This document shows, piece after piece, positions 6,021 to 14,671 of a stretch of DNA of 64,000 nucleotides. The notes under the pieces were generated by a model that worked only from the letters and a program-made list of their open reading frames with translations, did no database searches and was not told the DNA's origin. The stretch is taken from the NCBI GenBank assembly GCA_963973455.1, contig CAXAZF010000005.1:1-64000 (forward strand), in the 5' to 3' direction. Within the stretch, counting starts at the first letter, position 1. The number at the start of each line of letters is the position of its first letter. The stretch comes from Marixanthomonas sp002364245. GTDB taxonomy: Bacteria; Bacteroidota; Bacteroidia; Flavobacteriales; Flavobacteriaceae. The position numbers and the translations under genes are program-made.

Positions 6021-8873
6021 ATGCCTAAAAACGAAAACTTAAAATCCATTTTGATTATTGGCTCTGGTCCTATAGTTATAGGTCAGGCGTGCGAATTTGA
6101 TTATTCAGGTTCACAATCATTACGTTCACTCCGCGAAGACGGTATTGAAACCATACTTATAAACAGCAATCCAGCAACTATTATGACTGATCCTGCCATG
6201 GCAGATCACGTCTATCTATTGCCGCTTACTACAAAATCGCTTGTAAAGATTTTAAAGGAGCATCCACAAATTGATGCTGTTTTGCCAACTATGGGTGGAC
6301 AAACGGCTTTAAACCTTTGTATTGAAGCTGATGAAAAAGGAATTTGGGAAGATTTTGGCGTAAAACTTATTGGCGTTGATATTGATGCCATCAATATTAC
6401 CGAAGATCGCGAAGAATTTAAACAGCTAATGGGACGTATTGGTGTTCCTGTAGCACCTGCAAAAACAGCAAAGTCTGTTCTTCAAGGAAAAGAGATTGCT
6501 CAAGAATTTGGATTACCATTGCTTATACGTGCTTCCTTTACTTTAGGTGGAGCGGGAGCAGCTTTTGTTGAAACAGAAGATGAATTTGAAGAAGCACTTT
6601 CACACGGTTTAGAAGTTTCACCTATTCACGAAGTGCTTATCGATAAGGCTTTGCAAGGCTGGAAAGAATATGAATTAGAGTTATTACGTGACAAAAACAA
6701 TAATGTAGTTATTATTTGTACTGTTGAAAATATGGATCCTATGGGAATCCATACTGGTGACTCTATTACCGTAGCACCAGCTATGACTTTAAGCGACTCT
6801 GCTTTTCAGCGTATGCGCGATATGGCCATTAAAATGATGCGAAATATCGGTGATTTTGCAGGTGGTTGTAATGTACAATTTGCGGTAAGCCCTGATGAGA
6901 AGGAAGATATTATAGCAATTGAAATCAATCCACGTGTATCTCGCTCGTCTGCGTTAGCTTCAAAAGCAACCGGATATCCAATTGCTAAAATTGCAGCGAA
7001 GTTAGCATTAGGGTATACCCTTGATGAATTGGATAACCAAATTACGAAAACCACTTCAGCTTTATTTGAACCAACCTTGGACTACGTAATCGTAAAAATT
7101 CCACGTTGGAACTTCGATAAGTTTGAAGGGTCTAACCGTATTCTAGGGCCGCAGATGAAATCGGTAGGAGAGGTGATGGGTATTGGCCGCTCGTTCCAAG
7201 AAGCACTTCACAAAGCCACGCAGTCGCTTGAGATTAAAAGAAATGGTTTAGGTGCCGACGGAAAAAGCTATACCGATTACGACCAAATAATGGACAAGCT
7301 TAAAAACGCTAGTTGGGACCGGGTATTCGTGATTTATGATGCGATACAATTGGGCATTCCGTTAAGTCGTATTCACGAGATCACAAAGATTGATATGTGG
7401 TACTTAAAGCAGTACGAAGAGTTGTATTTGCTTGAAAAAGAAATTTCAGAACATACATTGGATACCCTTCCAAGGGAATTGCTTTTAGAAGCCAAACAAA
7501 AAGGCTACGGAGATCGCCAGATTGCCCATATGTTGAAATGTCTGGAAAGCGAAGTTTATAAAAAGCGTGAGGAGCTTAAAATTCAGCGTGTATATAAATT
7601 AGTAGATACGTGTGCTGCTGAATTTGAAGCAAAAACACCATATTATTACTCAACGTTTGAGAATGAAGTAGAAACAGCAGATGGTAACCGCCACGTTGAG
7701 AATGACAGTAAAGTTTCAGATAAAAAGAAAATCATCGTATTAGGTTCTGGTCCAAACCGTATTGGGCAAGGAATTGAATTCGATTACTGTTGCGTGCACG
7801 GAGTTTTAGCTGCTGCTGAATGTGGCTACGAAACCATTATGATTAACTGTAATCCTGAAACAGTTTCGACCGATTTTGATATCGCCGATAAACTATATTT
7901 TGAACCTGTTTTCTGGGAACATATTTACGATATCATCCGTCACGAAAAGCCAGAAGGTGTTATTGTTCAGTTAGGTGGTCAAACCGCTTTAAAATTAGCT
8001 GAAAAACTAGAGCGCTACGGAATTAAAATTATGGGAACTAGCTTCGAGGCTTTAGATTTAGCCGAAGACAGAGGGAGTTTTTCAACTATTTTGAAAGAAA
8101 ATGACATTCCTTATCCAGAATTCGGAACTGCCGAAACTACTCAAGAAGCTTTAGAATTAGCAGACCAATTAGATTTTCCATTATTGATTCGTCCTTCATA
8201 CGTGTTAGGAGGACAAGGAATGAAAATTGTAATCAATAAAGAAGAGTTAGAAGAGCACGTAGTCGATTTACTTCGGAAAATACCAAATAATAAACTTTTG
8301 TTAGACCATTATTTAGATGGTGCTATCGAAGCAGAGGCCGATGCCATTTGCGACGGGGAGGAAGTTTATATTTTAGGTATTATGGAGCACATTGAACCTT
8401 GTGGTATACATAGTGGTGATTCAAACGCTTTGCTACCTCCTTTTAATTTAGGTGACTTAGTGATTCAGCAAATAAAAGATCATACAAAGAAAATTGCTTT
8501 AGCACTTAATACAGTTGGATTAATTAATATTCAATTTGCAATTAAAGATGATAAAGTGTTTATTATTGAAGCGAATCCTAGAGCATCCCGTACCGTTCCT
8601 TTTATTGCAAAAGCGTACAAAGAACCTTACGTAAACTATGCTACTAAAGTGATGTTGGGCGAAAAGAAACTTTCAGATTTTGACTTTAACCCACAACTTG
8701 ATGGTTATGCCATTAAACAGCCGGTGTTCAGTTTTAATAAATTCCCGAATGTAAATAAACAACTAGGGCCAGAGATGAAAAGTACTGGAGAAAGTATCTT
8801 GTTTATTGATAGCTTAAAAGACGACGAATTCTACGAATTATATTCTAGAAGAAAAATGTATTTAACCAGGTAA
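6021..8873 (+). CDS. carB: Carbamoyl-phosphate synthase large subunit, lacking the C-terminal MGS domain
   Basis: Makes carbamoyl phosphate from bicarbonate, ammonia (from the CarA glutaminase) and 2 ATP, for pyrimidine and arginine synthesis. Two ATP-grasp halves are visible: the first begins IIGSGPIVIGQACEFDYSG and the second IVLGSGPNRIGQGIEFDY at about residue 575. Both contain the IEINPR/IEANPR metal-binding motif. The protein ends at residue 950, some 20 residues after GPEMKSTGE. E. coli CarB is about 1,073 residues and continues with a methylglyoxal-synthase-like regulatory domain that binds UMP, IMP and ornithine; that domain is absent here, and I recall similar lengths in other Flavobacteriaceae. 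No carA is in the window. Confidence 0.97.
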   Translation: MPKNENLKSILIIGSGPIVIGQACEFDYSGSQSLRSLREDGIETILINSNPATIMTDPAMADHVYLLPLTTKSLVKILKEHPQIDAVLPTMGGQTALNLCIEADEKGIWEDFGVKLIGVDIDAINITEDREEFKQLMGRIGVPVAPAKTAKSVLQGKEIAQEFGLPLLIRASFTLGGAGAAFVETEDEFEEALSHGLEVSPIHEVLIDKALQGWKEYELELLRDKNNNVVIICTVENMDPMGIHTGDSITVAPAMTLSDSAFQRMRDMAIKMMRNIGDFAGGCNVQFAVSPDEKEDIIAIEINPRVSRSSALASKATGYPIAKIAAKLALGYTLDELDNQITKTTSALFEPTLDYVIVKIPRWNFDKFEGSNRILGPQMKSVGEVMGIGRSFQEALHKATQSLEIKRNGLGADGKSYTDYDQIMDKLKNASWDRVFVIYDAIQLGIPLSRIHEITKIDMWYLKQYEELYLLEKEISEHTLDTLPRELLLEAKQKGYGDRQIAHMLKCLESEVYKKREELKIQRVYKLVDTCAAEFEAKTPYYYSTFENEVETADGNRHVENDSKVSDKKKIIVLGSGPNRIGQGIEFDYCCVHGVLAAAECGYETIMINCNPETVSTDFDIADKLYFEPVFWEHIYDIIRHEKPEGVIVQLGGQTALKLAEKLERYGIKIMGTSFEALDLAEDRGSFSTILKENDIPYPEFGTAETTQEALELADQLDFPLLIRPSYVLGGQGMKIVINKEELEEHVVDLLRKIPNNKLLLDHYLDGAIEAEADAICDGEEVYILGIMEHIEPCGIHSGDSNALLPPFNLGDLVIQQIKDHTKKIALALNTVGLINIQFAIKDDKVFIIEANPRASRTVPFIAKAYKEPYVNYATKVMLGEKKLSDFDFNPQLDGYAIKQPVFSFNKFPNVNKQLGPEMKSTGESILFIDSLKDDEFYELYSRRKMYLTR

Positions 8874-8898
8874 TTATAAAACTTAGTAGAATAACTTT

Positions 8899-8935
8899 AA
8901 AAAGCAGGACATATAACGTTCTGCTTTTTTTATTT
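8899..8935. terminator. Bidirectional terminator between carB and the thioesterase
   Basis: AAAAAGCAGGAC and GTTCTGCTTTTT pair (one G-T wobble) around a short loop. T-rich runs follow on both strands, serving the convergent carB and thioesterase transcripts. Confidence 0.85.
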
Positions 8936-9481
8936 TTTATAGGAAACGATTACGTTATGGTTTTTCAATTCATCTATATGCTTTTCTACCTCAAATTTTG
9001 AAGAATGAAAATCTTGAGATTTTTGTTGCTTAATTTTTAAACGATGTGCACTTTTTAAAAAACGTCTAATTTCCAATTTAGAATCTAAAATTAAACCAGG
9101 TACTGAAACATTATTTCCATCGTCATCCTTGGCAACCATCGTAAAGTAAGAAGAATTACAGTGTTTCTTAACCCCTGTATGGATGTTTTCAGCTTCCACA
9201 CGAATACCAATTATCATAGACGTTTTACCTACATAATTAACTGATGCTTTCATCGTTACCAATTCGCCAACTTCAATAGGCTTTAAAAAATTTACCGTAT
9301 CAACCGAAGCCGTAACACAATAGTTTTTACTGTGTTTAGAAGCACAAGCAAAAGCAATTTGGTCCATAAGCGATAAAATGTAGCCACCGTGAATTTTTCC
9401 ACTGAAATTGGTATGTGAAGGCAGCATCAGTTCAGAAATGGTTACTTGCGATTCTTCAACGTGTTTATGGGTTATGGTCAT
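8930..9481 (-). CDS. Acyl-CoA thioesterase, hotdog fold (YciA/BFIT type)
   Basis: 183 residues, single hotdog domain. The catalytic region reads NFSGKIHGGYILSLMDQIAF, the typical helix with G-x-hhGG-x-hh-x-hhD, followed by TASVDTVNFLKPI, the conserved V-D-x-hxFxxPI strand. This matches cytosolic acyl-CoA thioesterases that hydrolyse medium/long-chain acyl-CoAs. The C-terminal 45 residues are a basic helical extension. Its ATG directly abuts the stop of the upstream gene (TAAATG), so the two are surely co-transcribed and probably translationally coupled. Confidence 0.9.
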   Translation of the reverse strand: MTITHKHVEESQVTISELMLPSHTNFSGKIHGGYILSLMDQIAFACASKHSKNYCVTASVDTVNFLKPIEVGELVTMKASVNYVGKTSMIIGIRVEAENIHTGVKKHCNSSYFTMVAKDDDGNNVSVPGLILDSKLEIRRFLKSAHRLKIKQQKSQDFHSSKFEVEKHIDELKNHNVIVSYKK

Positions 9482-9850
9482 TTAATTTCTATTAAAGTGT
9501 GGTGAATTTTCTTCGGAAACATCTATGACAAAATATTTGGTGTCACCCCAAAAGAAAAATGTGTCGTAGCGTTCTACATAGGTTAGCTTTACGTAACTAC
9601 CTTGATACTCTTTAAGCTTTTCAATTACCTCGGCCTCTTTGTCCATTACCGAAAATGAAAATATTTGTGCGCCACTAATACCTTGGCTTATTTCACCTTC
9701 CCAGGTTTTTACTAAAACACCTTTATTGCTAAACTTAATAAGTTCTCCAGCACGTGTCCCTTCACTATAGGTTGCAAAGTAAATAAAAGCGAAATAAAGC
9801 AGGTAGAGTCCAAGGAGACTGCCAAGGATGATAAAAAGTATTTTTTTCAT
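9482..9850 (-). CDS. Small membrane-anchored protein of unknown function
   Basis: 122 residues with one N-terminal transmembrane helix (MKKILFIILGSLLGLYLLYF) and a small extracytoplasmic domain rich in beta strands (TWEGEISQGISGAQIFSFSV; YVKLTYVERYDTFFFWGD). I recall homologues across Flavobacteriaceae that databases sometimes label 6-phosphogluconate dehydrogenase. Nothing here resembles that enzyme (no Rossmann fold, far too short), so the label should not be used. It is first in an operon with the thioesterase. Confidence 0.7.
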   Translation of the reverse strand: MKKILFIILGSLLGLYLLYFAFIYFATYSEGTRAGELIKFSNKGVLVKTWEGEISQGISGAQIFSFSVMDKEAEVIEKLKEYQGSYVKLTYVERYDTFFFWGDTKYFVIDVSEENSPHFNRN

Positions 9851-9889
9851 AAGGTAAAAGTTTAAAGCTGTTTAAAATACTATTATTGA

Positions 9890-11212
9890 CTATTCATCAT
9901 CTTCTTCTTGCGCTCGACTTAGTAGTTTGCTATCGATTGTTTTACTAGCCTTAGCTCCTAATTTTTTGAGTTTTTCTACTCGACGGATAAGATTTCCTTT
10001 TCCGGTGAGTTTTTTCATCGCACTTTCATAACTGTTTTGTACGGTGCCTATTTGTTTTCCAACTTTAATAAGTTCATCTGTTAAGTTTGTAAATGAATCA
10101 TACAAAGCACCAGCTTGTTTAGCGATTTCTAATGCGTTTTGCTTTTGGCGGTCGTTTTGCCAAAGATTATCTACCAAACGAAGGGCCGCTAATAGAGTGG
10201 CTGGCGTTACGATAATCACTTGTTTATCAAAAGCTTGCTCATATAGATTAGGTTCGTGAGCAGAAGCAATAGCAAAGGCTGGTTCAATAGGGATGAACAT
10301 AAAAACTGTATCAGGGCTTTCATCTATTAAATATTGATAGTTTTTTGCACTCAATTGTTCTACATGTCTTTTAATAGAAGCAATATGCTGCTTTAAATGT
10401 ACTTGTTTTTGTTCTTCATCTTCTTCAGATACAAAACGTTCAAAATGCGTCAGTGAAACCTTGCTATCAATAATCATTTTCTTTCCGTCAGGTAGATGAA
10501 TCATCACATCGGTTTGCAATCGTTTGCCTTCGGTAGTGGTATGGCTATCCTGGATAGTATATTCTCGATCTTTTTCTAGTCCAGATTTTTCAAGGATTCG
10601 GGTTAAAATCAATTCGCCCCAATTACCTTGCATTTTGCTGTCGCCTTTTAAAGCTTTGGTGAGGTTATCAGCGTCTTTACTCATTTGTTGATTGAGCTCA
10701 GAGAGGTGTTTTAACTGCTCTTTTAATTCGCTGTGGCGGCCAACGTTTTCTTTGTTGGTGTCTTCCACGCGTTTTTCGAATACCTTTATTTTTTCTTGAA
10801 GCGGGTTCAACAAAACTTCCAAGCTTTCTTTGTTCTGTTTGGTGAATTTTGTCGATTTTTCTTCTAGAATTCTATTCGCTAAATTTTGAAATTTATCTTC
10901 AAAATCTTTTTCAAAACTTTTAAACTTTTCTCTTTCTCTAGAGAGTTCATTTTGTAAGCTATCATATTCAGCACTTACGCGTACCAATTGATTGTTAAGC
11001 GACTCTTTTTCATTTCGAATTGCTTCCCGTTCTGCTTCTATCGTTCCAATACGCTCTTGCAGTTTTTCTTCTTGATTCAGTAATTGATTGATGCGTTCTT
11101 CAAGTTTTCCGGTTTCAGATTTAAGTTTTAACTGCGCAAACCGATTGCCTAAAAAGGCACCAATTAAAATACAAACAGCGGCGAGTATTGGGAAAAGTAA
11201 GGTTTCGTTCAT
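9890..11212 (-). CDS. rmuC: DNA recombination protein RmuC
   Basis: 440 residues: one N-terminal transmembrane helix (residues about 5-22), a long coiled coil (about 30-185), then the RmuC domain, a PD-(D/E)XK-like nuclease fold, recognisable by GNWGELIL, LQTDVMIHLPDGKKMIIDSK (with the conserved D...DSK triad) and VFMFIPIEPAF. RmuC limits inversions at short inverted repeats and is thought to cut DNA structures at the membrane. The extreme C-terminus is acidic. It is a single gene, 121 bp upstream of btuD on the same strand. Confidence 0.95.
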   Translation of the reverse strand: MNETLLFPILAAVCILIGAFLGNRFAQLKLKSETGKLEERINQLLNQEEKLQERIGTIEAEREAIRNEKESLNNQLVRVSAEYDSLQNELSREREKFKSFEKDFEDKFQNLANRILEEKSTKFTKQNKESLEVLLNPLQEKIKVFEKRVEDTNKENVGRHSELKEQLKHLSELNQQMSKDADNLTKALKGDSKMQGNWGELILTRILEKSGLEKDREYTIQDSHTTTEGKRLQTDVMIHLPDGKKMIIDSKVSLTHFERFVSEEDEEQKQVHLKQHIASIKRHVEQLSAKNYQYLIDESPDTVFMFIPIEPAFAIASAHEPNLYEQAFDKQVIIVTPATLLAALRLVDNLWQNDRQKQNALEIAKQAGALYDSFTNLTDELIKVGKQIGTVQNSYESAMKKLTGKGNLIRRVEKLKKLGAKASKTIDSKLLSRAQEEDDE

Positions 11213-11332
11213 TAAAAGTTACCTAAACAGGTGTTTTTTTGAATTAATAAATAGCGATTATCATCAGTATCGTAAAGATACTAAATTGAAAATTACAGCA
11301 TGAAAAATAACAAGGAGACTTATTAAAAATGG

Positions 11333-12127
11333 TTACTTTTTAATACTAAACCTACCAGTAGTTTTATCAAAATGAATGGTATCCTTCGGAAAGAGAGCGT
11401 CAAAATGCCCCGCTTCAATTAAATTACAAGGCGTATCAAAGTAATTGGCCTTATCTGTCATGACCATCATTTTATTACTTAACTGAATGGCTAAATCGAT
11501 TTCGTGTGTAGAAAAGAGAATTGTTTTTTTGTTTTCTGAAGCGAGTTTCTTCAGTAATTTTAAAATATACGCACGATGGTATAAATCGAGATGGGTTGTG
11601 GGTTCATCCAATATAATGATGGGTGTATCCTGTGCCAACGCTCTAGCAATCGCTACACGTTGCATTTGTCCGTCGCTTAGCTCAAAACACTTTCTATGAG
11701 CTAATTCCTGTGTTTCGGTGGCTTGAAGCGCTTTGTTTACTGCCACTTTATCTTTTTCGCTTAATGTTCCCATCCAACTCGTGTAGGGTTGTCTTCCTAA
11801 AGAAATCAATTCTAAAACAGTTAGGTTTTTAGAAGCGGGCGGCTCGGTTAAAACGACGCTTATTTGGTTGGCTAGTTCTAAGGTTGAATAGGCTTGCAAG
11901 GGTTTTTCTTTAACTAAAATGTTTCCTGAAAGCTTGGGTTGCATGCCGGCTAACGTTCTTAATAATGTGGATTTACCAATTCCGTTGGCACCAACTAAAC
12001 CAATAAGCTCCCCTTCAGAAAAACTAAAATTAATGTGTTTTGAAATGGATATCTCCTTTTTCTTACTGAAGTATCCTACACTTAAATCCTGTGCCTTTAA
12101 CGTGATATGTTTCGGTTCCGAAGTCAT
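11333..12127 (-). CDS. btuD: Vitamin B12 ABC importer, ATP-binding subunit
   Basis: 264-residue ATPase of the FecE/BtuD family. Walker A is GANGIGKST, the Q-loop region follows, the ABC signature is LSDGQMQRVAIARAL, Walker B is IIILDEPT and the H-switch is in FSTHEIDLA. It energises the BtuC-type permease whose gene it overlaps by 1 bp. The sequence alone cannot separate B12 from iron-siderophore importers; the cobalamin assignment comes from the divergent btuB with its cobalamin riboswitch next to this operon. Confidence 0.85.
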   Translation of the reverse strand: MTSEPKHITLKAQDLSVGYFSKKKEISISKHINFSFSEGELIGLVGANGIGKSTLLRTLAGMQPKLSGNILVKEKPLQAYSTLELANQISVVLTEPPASKNLTVLELISLGRQPYTSWMGTLSEKDKVAVNKALQATETQELAHRKCFELSDGQMQRVAIARALAQDTPIIILDEPTTHLDLYHRAYILKLLKKLASENKKTILFSTHEIDLAIQLSNKMMVMTDKANYFDTPCNLIEAGHFDALFPKDTIHFDKTTGRFSIKK

Positions 12128-13158
12128 TAAAACAATAATTTACGTTTTCTAACCAATAACCAAATTACTACTGGTGCTCCAACAAGCGAAGTAATAGCAT
12201 TGATGGGTAAGGTGTATTCACTAAAAGGCAGTTGTGCAATAGTATCACAAAGCAACATCAACACACTGCCACAAACCAATACCGCTGGAATCAACACCAA
12301 GTGATTGGACGTTTTAAAAAATTGCCTCGTAATGTGAGGTACTGCTAAACCCACAAACGCTATTGGCCCAGCGAAAGCTGTTATACTCCCTGCTAAAATA
12401 CTGGTTGCCAGTATGATTAATAGCGTGGTGCGTTTAATGTGCAAGCCCATGCTTTTTGCATAATTTTCGCCTAAAAGAAGCCCATTTAATGATTTGCTGC
12501 TTACAAAAGCAATTAAAATTCCTAAAATGGTACAACAGCTTAATAGTAATATACCTTCCCAGGACTGATTGCCTAAGCTACCAAAGCTCCAAAAAATGTA
12601 TTGTTGTAGTTTTTCAGCATTACTGAAATAGGACAGAACAGCCACTACTGCTGCTGTAACACTGCCAAACATCAATCCTATAATTAATATCGCCATGGTG
12701 TCTTTTACACGAAACGTTACCATTAAAACGGCTAAAAGCACTAAAAAACTACCGAGTGCCGATGCAATAACCAAGCTCCATTCACTTACCAAGGCAGTTC
12801 CTAGAAAACCTCCAAAAGCTCCAGCGCCTAAAATTAAAAGTGCTACCCCTAAACTCGCTCCGCTGCTCAATCCCAATACAAATGGGCCAGCTAAGGGGTT
12901 TCTAAATAAGGTTTGCATTAACAATCCTGAAACAGCGAGTCCGCCACCAGCTAAAATTGCAGTAATGGCCTTTGGTAAGCGGTAATCGATAATAATGTAG
13001 TTCCAAGTTTCTTTTGAAGCGTTGCCGCCAAAAAAACCTTTAATTACTTCATCAAGAGGGATGGAAACAGAGCCTAAACTTATATTCAATAAAAAAACTG
13101 CAAACAAAGAAAAGCAGAGTACTATAAAATAAGCACGGTATGTTTGGACAGTCTGCAT
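12127..13158 (-). CDS. btuC: Vitamin B12 ABC importer, permease subunit (FecCD family)
   Basis: 343 residues with about ten transmembrane helices, the standard FecCD/BtuC architecture. Recognisable stretches are DYRLPKAITAILAGGGLAVS near helix 2 and GPIAFVGLAVPHITRQ, the cytoplasmic coupling loop that contacts the ATPase, followed by a P-x-S/N-E-(Y/h)-x-LP-x-N-A-x-T-hhhGAP segment. It lies between btuF (3-bp gap) and btuD (1-bp overlap). As for btuD, the B12 substrate is inferred from the neighbouring receptor and riboswitch. Confidence 0.87.
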   Translation of the reverse strand: MQTVQTYRAYFIVLCFSLFAVFLLNISLGSVSIPLDEVIKGFFGGNASKETWNYIIIDYRLPKAITAILAGGGLAVSGLLMQTLFRNPLAGPFVLGLSSGASLGVALLILGAGAFGGFLGTALVSEWSLVIASALGSFLVLLAVLMVTFRVKDTMAILIIGLMFGSVTAAVVAVLSYFSNAEKLQQYIFWSFGSLGNQSWEGILLLSCCTILGILIAFVSSKSLNGLLLGENYAKSMGLHIKRTTLLIILATSILAGSITAFAGPIAFVGLAVPHITRQFFKTSNHLVLIPAVLVCGSVLMLLCDTIAQLPFSEYTLPINAITSLVGAPVVIWLLVRKRKLLF

Positions 13159-13161
13159 CTT

Positions 13162-14316
13162 TTACTTCAATTTACTAAAAAAGTATAATTCGTGTTCTGG
13201 CAACACTTCTGGATGCAAGATTTTGATGATGTCTTTCAACACAATATCGGGTCGGTTAGGGGCAAGTTCGTAATAGACTACGCCGCCTGTTTCACCAACC
13301 AATGTAGTATTGGTGTAGATGTTATTATTTTGATAGGCTAAAAACTCTGTGTACACTGAGTGGGCATCTTTCAATTGTTGTTTGCTTGAAAATTGTCCGG
13401 GACCAATCCAAAAATCGGCGTTTTTACCTTTTTCCAGAACGGCTTCTAAATTTAAAGAAAGACTACCCGTGCCTTTGGTATCTTCCCATAAAAATGTTCC
13501 GTTGGCATCTTTTATAAATTGGGCAGCCCAACTTTCACCATTTGGCAAATACCAGACATCTTTGTACATAGCACCGCTTAAAACAGTTGGTGAGACGGAA
13601 ACCGCAGCAGCTTTTTTCTTAGCCGAAAGATATTCAGTTTCAATTTCCCTAAAAATACTATCGGCTTTTTGTTCTTTATTGAATAGAACACCAAAAAACT
13701 TAATCCACTCTGCTTTTCCTAAAGGTGACTTTTCAGTCCAATCGGAGTTATAAAAAACCGGAATTCCAGTTTTCTGTATGGTTGAAACCGTTTTATTATT
13801 TCCTTCTACGGCAAAAGTTACTACCAAATCTGGGTTTAGGTCGATCAGTACTTCGGTATTGATGGATTCGTTTTTCCCCAGTTCTTGAATCTTGTCTTTA
13901 TCAATTTGAGTTCTTGTTTCTTCAGAAGAAACATAAGATAGGTTTGGAAACCCGACCAACGAATTTGTTTCGCCTAACATCTCTAACGAAGGAATATGTG
14001 TTGTTGAGGTTACAACAATGTTTTTTATAGGAACTTCAACAACGGCGTCAAACGTTACATCTTCCGGAAGAGATCCTTGTTCTTCAATCAAAGCATATTT
14101 GAACTCAATATCGGTATCAGGCCACGGTTCTTTTAAGGTAATTACTTTGTAGCCGTCGTATACATTGATAGAAAAACCCTTGGCATGGTTAATTTCAACC
14201 TGCTTTTCAGTTTCATTTATAGATGCTTTATCTGTTTCTTTATCGGTAGATTGCTTATTCTCTTTACAAGAAAAAAGAAGAAACAAGACGGAGGTAAGTA
14301 AGACGATTTTTTGCAT
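13162..14316 (-). CDS. btuF: Vitamin B12 ABC importer, substrate-binding lipoprotein
   Basis: A cluster-A (helical-backbone) periplasmic binding protein, about 384 residues, with a lipoprotein signal ending LLFSC (Cys about residue 17 from the ATG). Two Rossmann-like lobes are joined by a long helix: ...VVTSTTHIPSLEMLGE... and ...EVLIDLNPDLVVTF... are typical of lobe 1, and ...LAYQNNNIYTNT... of lobe 2. The frame runs two codons further to a TTG at 14322, but the ATG at 14316 (MQKIVLL) gives a normal signal peptide. It heads the btuFCD operon, divergent from btuB; the upstream region on this strand has no riboswitch of its own. Confidence 0.85.
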   Translation of the reverse strand: MQKIVLLTSVLFLLFSCKENKQSTDKETDKASINETEKQVEINHAKGFSINVYDGYKVITLKEPWPDTDIEFKYALIEEQGSLPEDVTFDAVVEVPIKNIVVTSTTHIPSLEMLGETNSLVGFPNLSYVSSEETRTQIDKDKIQELGKNESINTEVLIDLNPDLVVTFAVEGNNKTVSTIQKTGIPVFYNSDWTEKSPLGKAEWIKFFGVLFNKEQKADSIFREIETEYLSAKKKAAAVSVSPTVLSGAMYKDVWYLPNGESWAAQFIKDANGTFLWEDTKGTGSLSLNLEAVLEKGKNADFWIGPGQFSSKQQLKDAHSVYTEFLAYQNNNIYTNTTLVGETGGVVYYELAPNRPDIVLKDIIKILHPEVLPEHELYFFSKLK

Positions 14317-14365
14317 ATCCAAAAATAAAGGTTTTTGTTTGGGTGGTGCAACGAAAATAAAATCT

Positions 14366-14373
14366 TATTTTTG
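14366..14373 (+). promoter_or_regulatory. -7 box of the btuB transcript
   Basis: TATTTTTG matches TAnnTTTG. Transcription from here would begin near 14379, right at the start of the riboswitch aptamer. A TTTG at 14338-14341 is the nearest -33 candidate, but its spacing of 24 is long. Confidence 0.55.
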
Positions 14374-14375
14374 CC

Positions 14376-14569
14376 TTGAATTTTGGTGAGTATTTTCAAC
14401 AACGATTGAAAATTCTCTTAAAAAGGGAATTCGGTTATAATCCGAAGCTGTTCCCGCAACTGTACGCCATCTCAAAACTATTGAGATTATGAAAACTTCA
14501 CCACTGTGCTTTTTAATCGCACGGGAAGGTTCATATAAAAGGTAAGCCAGGAGACCTGCCAACATTCAA
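14376..14569 (+). promoter_or_regulatory. Cobalamin (adenosylcobalamin) riboswitch controlling btuB
   Basis: The conserved core is unmistakable: AAGCTGTTCCCGCAACTGTA (about 14445-14464) and the B12 box GCCAGGAGACCTGCC (14546-14560). The closing P1 helix pairs TTGAATTTTGG (14376-14386) with CCAACATTCAA (14559-14569), and an internal hairpin carries CCACTGTG...CACGGGAAGG. About 100 nt separate the aptamer from the btuB start and contain small hairpins (e.g. 14577-14600) that can act as expression platform. No strong terminator is seen, suggesting control of translation initiation. High cobalamin should switch btuB off. This accounts for the 355-bp gap between btuF and btuB. Confidence 0.96.
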
Positions 14570-14671
14570 CCAATTGTCAAACTTTCGGGATAAAGGTTTG
14601 GGAAGACTAATTACAACTGCAAAAGCAGCTTTTAATAACTCTTCTTTCTTTTTCCGTTTTAACCTTTTAAA

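Noticed and set aside
14217..14565. Two minus-strand open frames of about 60 codons across the btuF-btuB gap
   Set aside because: They run opposite to and through the cobalamin riboswitch and part of btuF; their sequences show no protein-like conservation and no recognisable domain.
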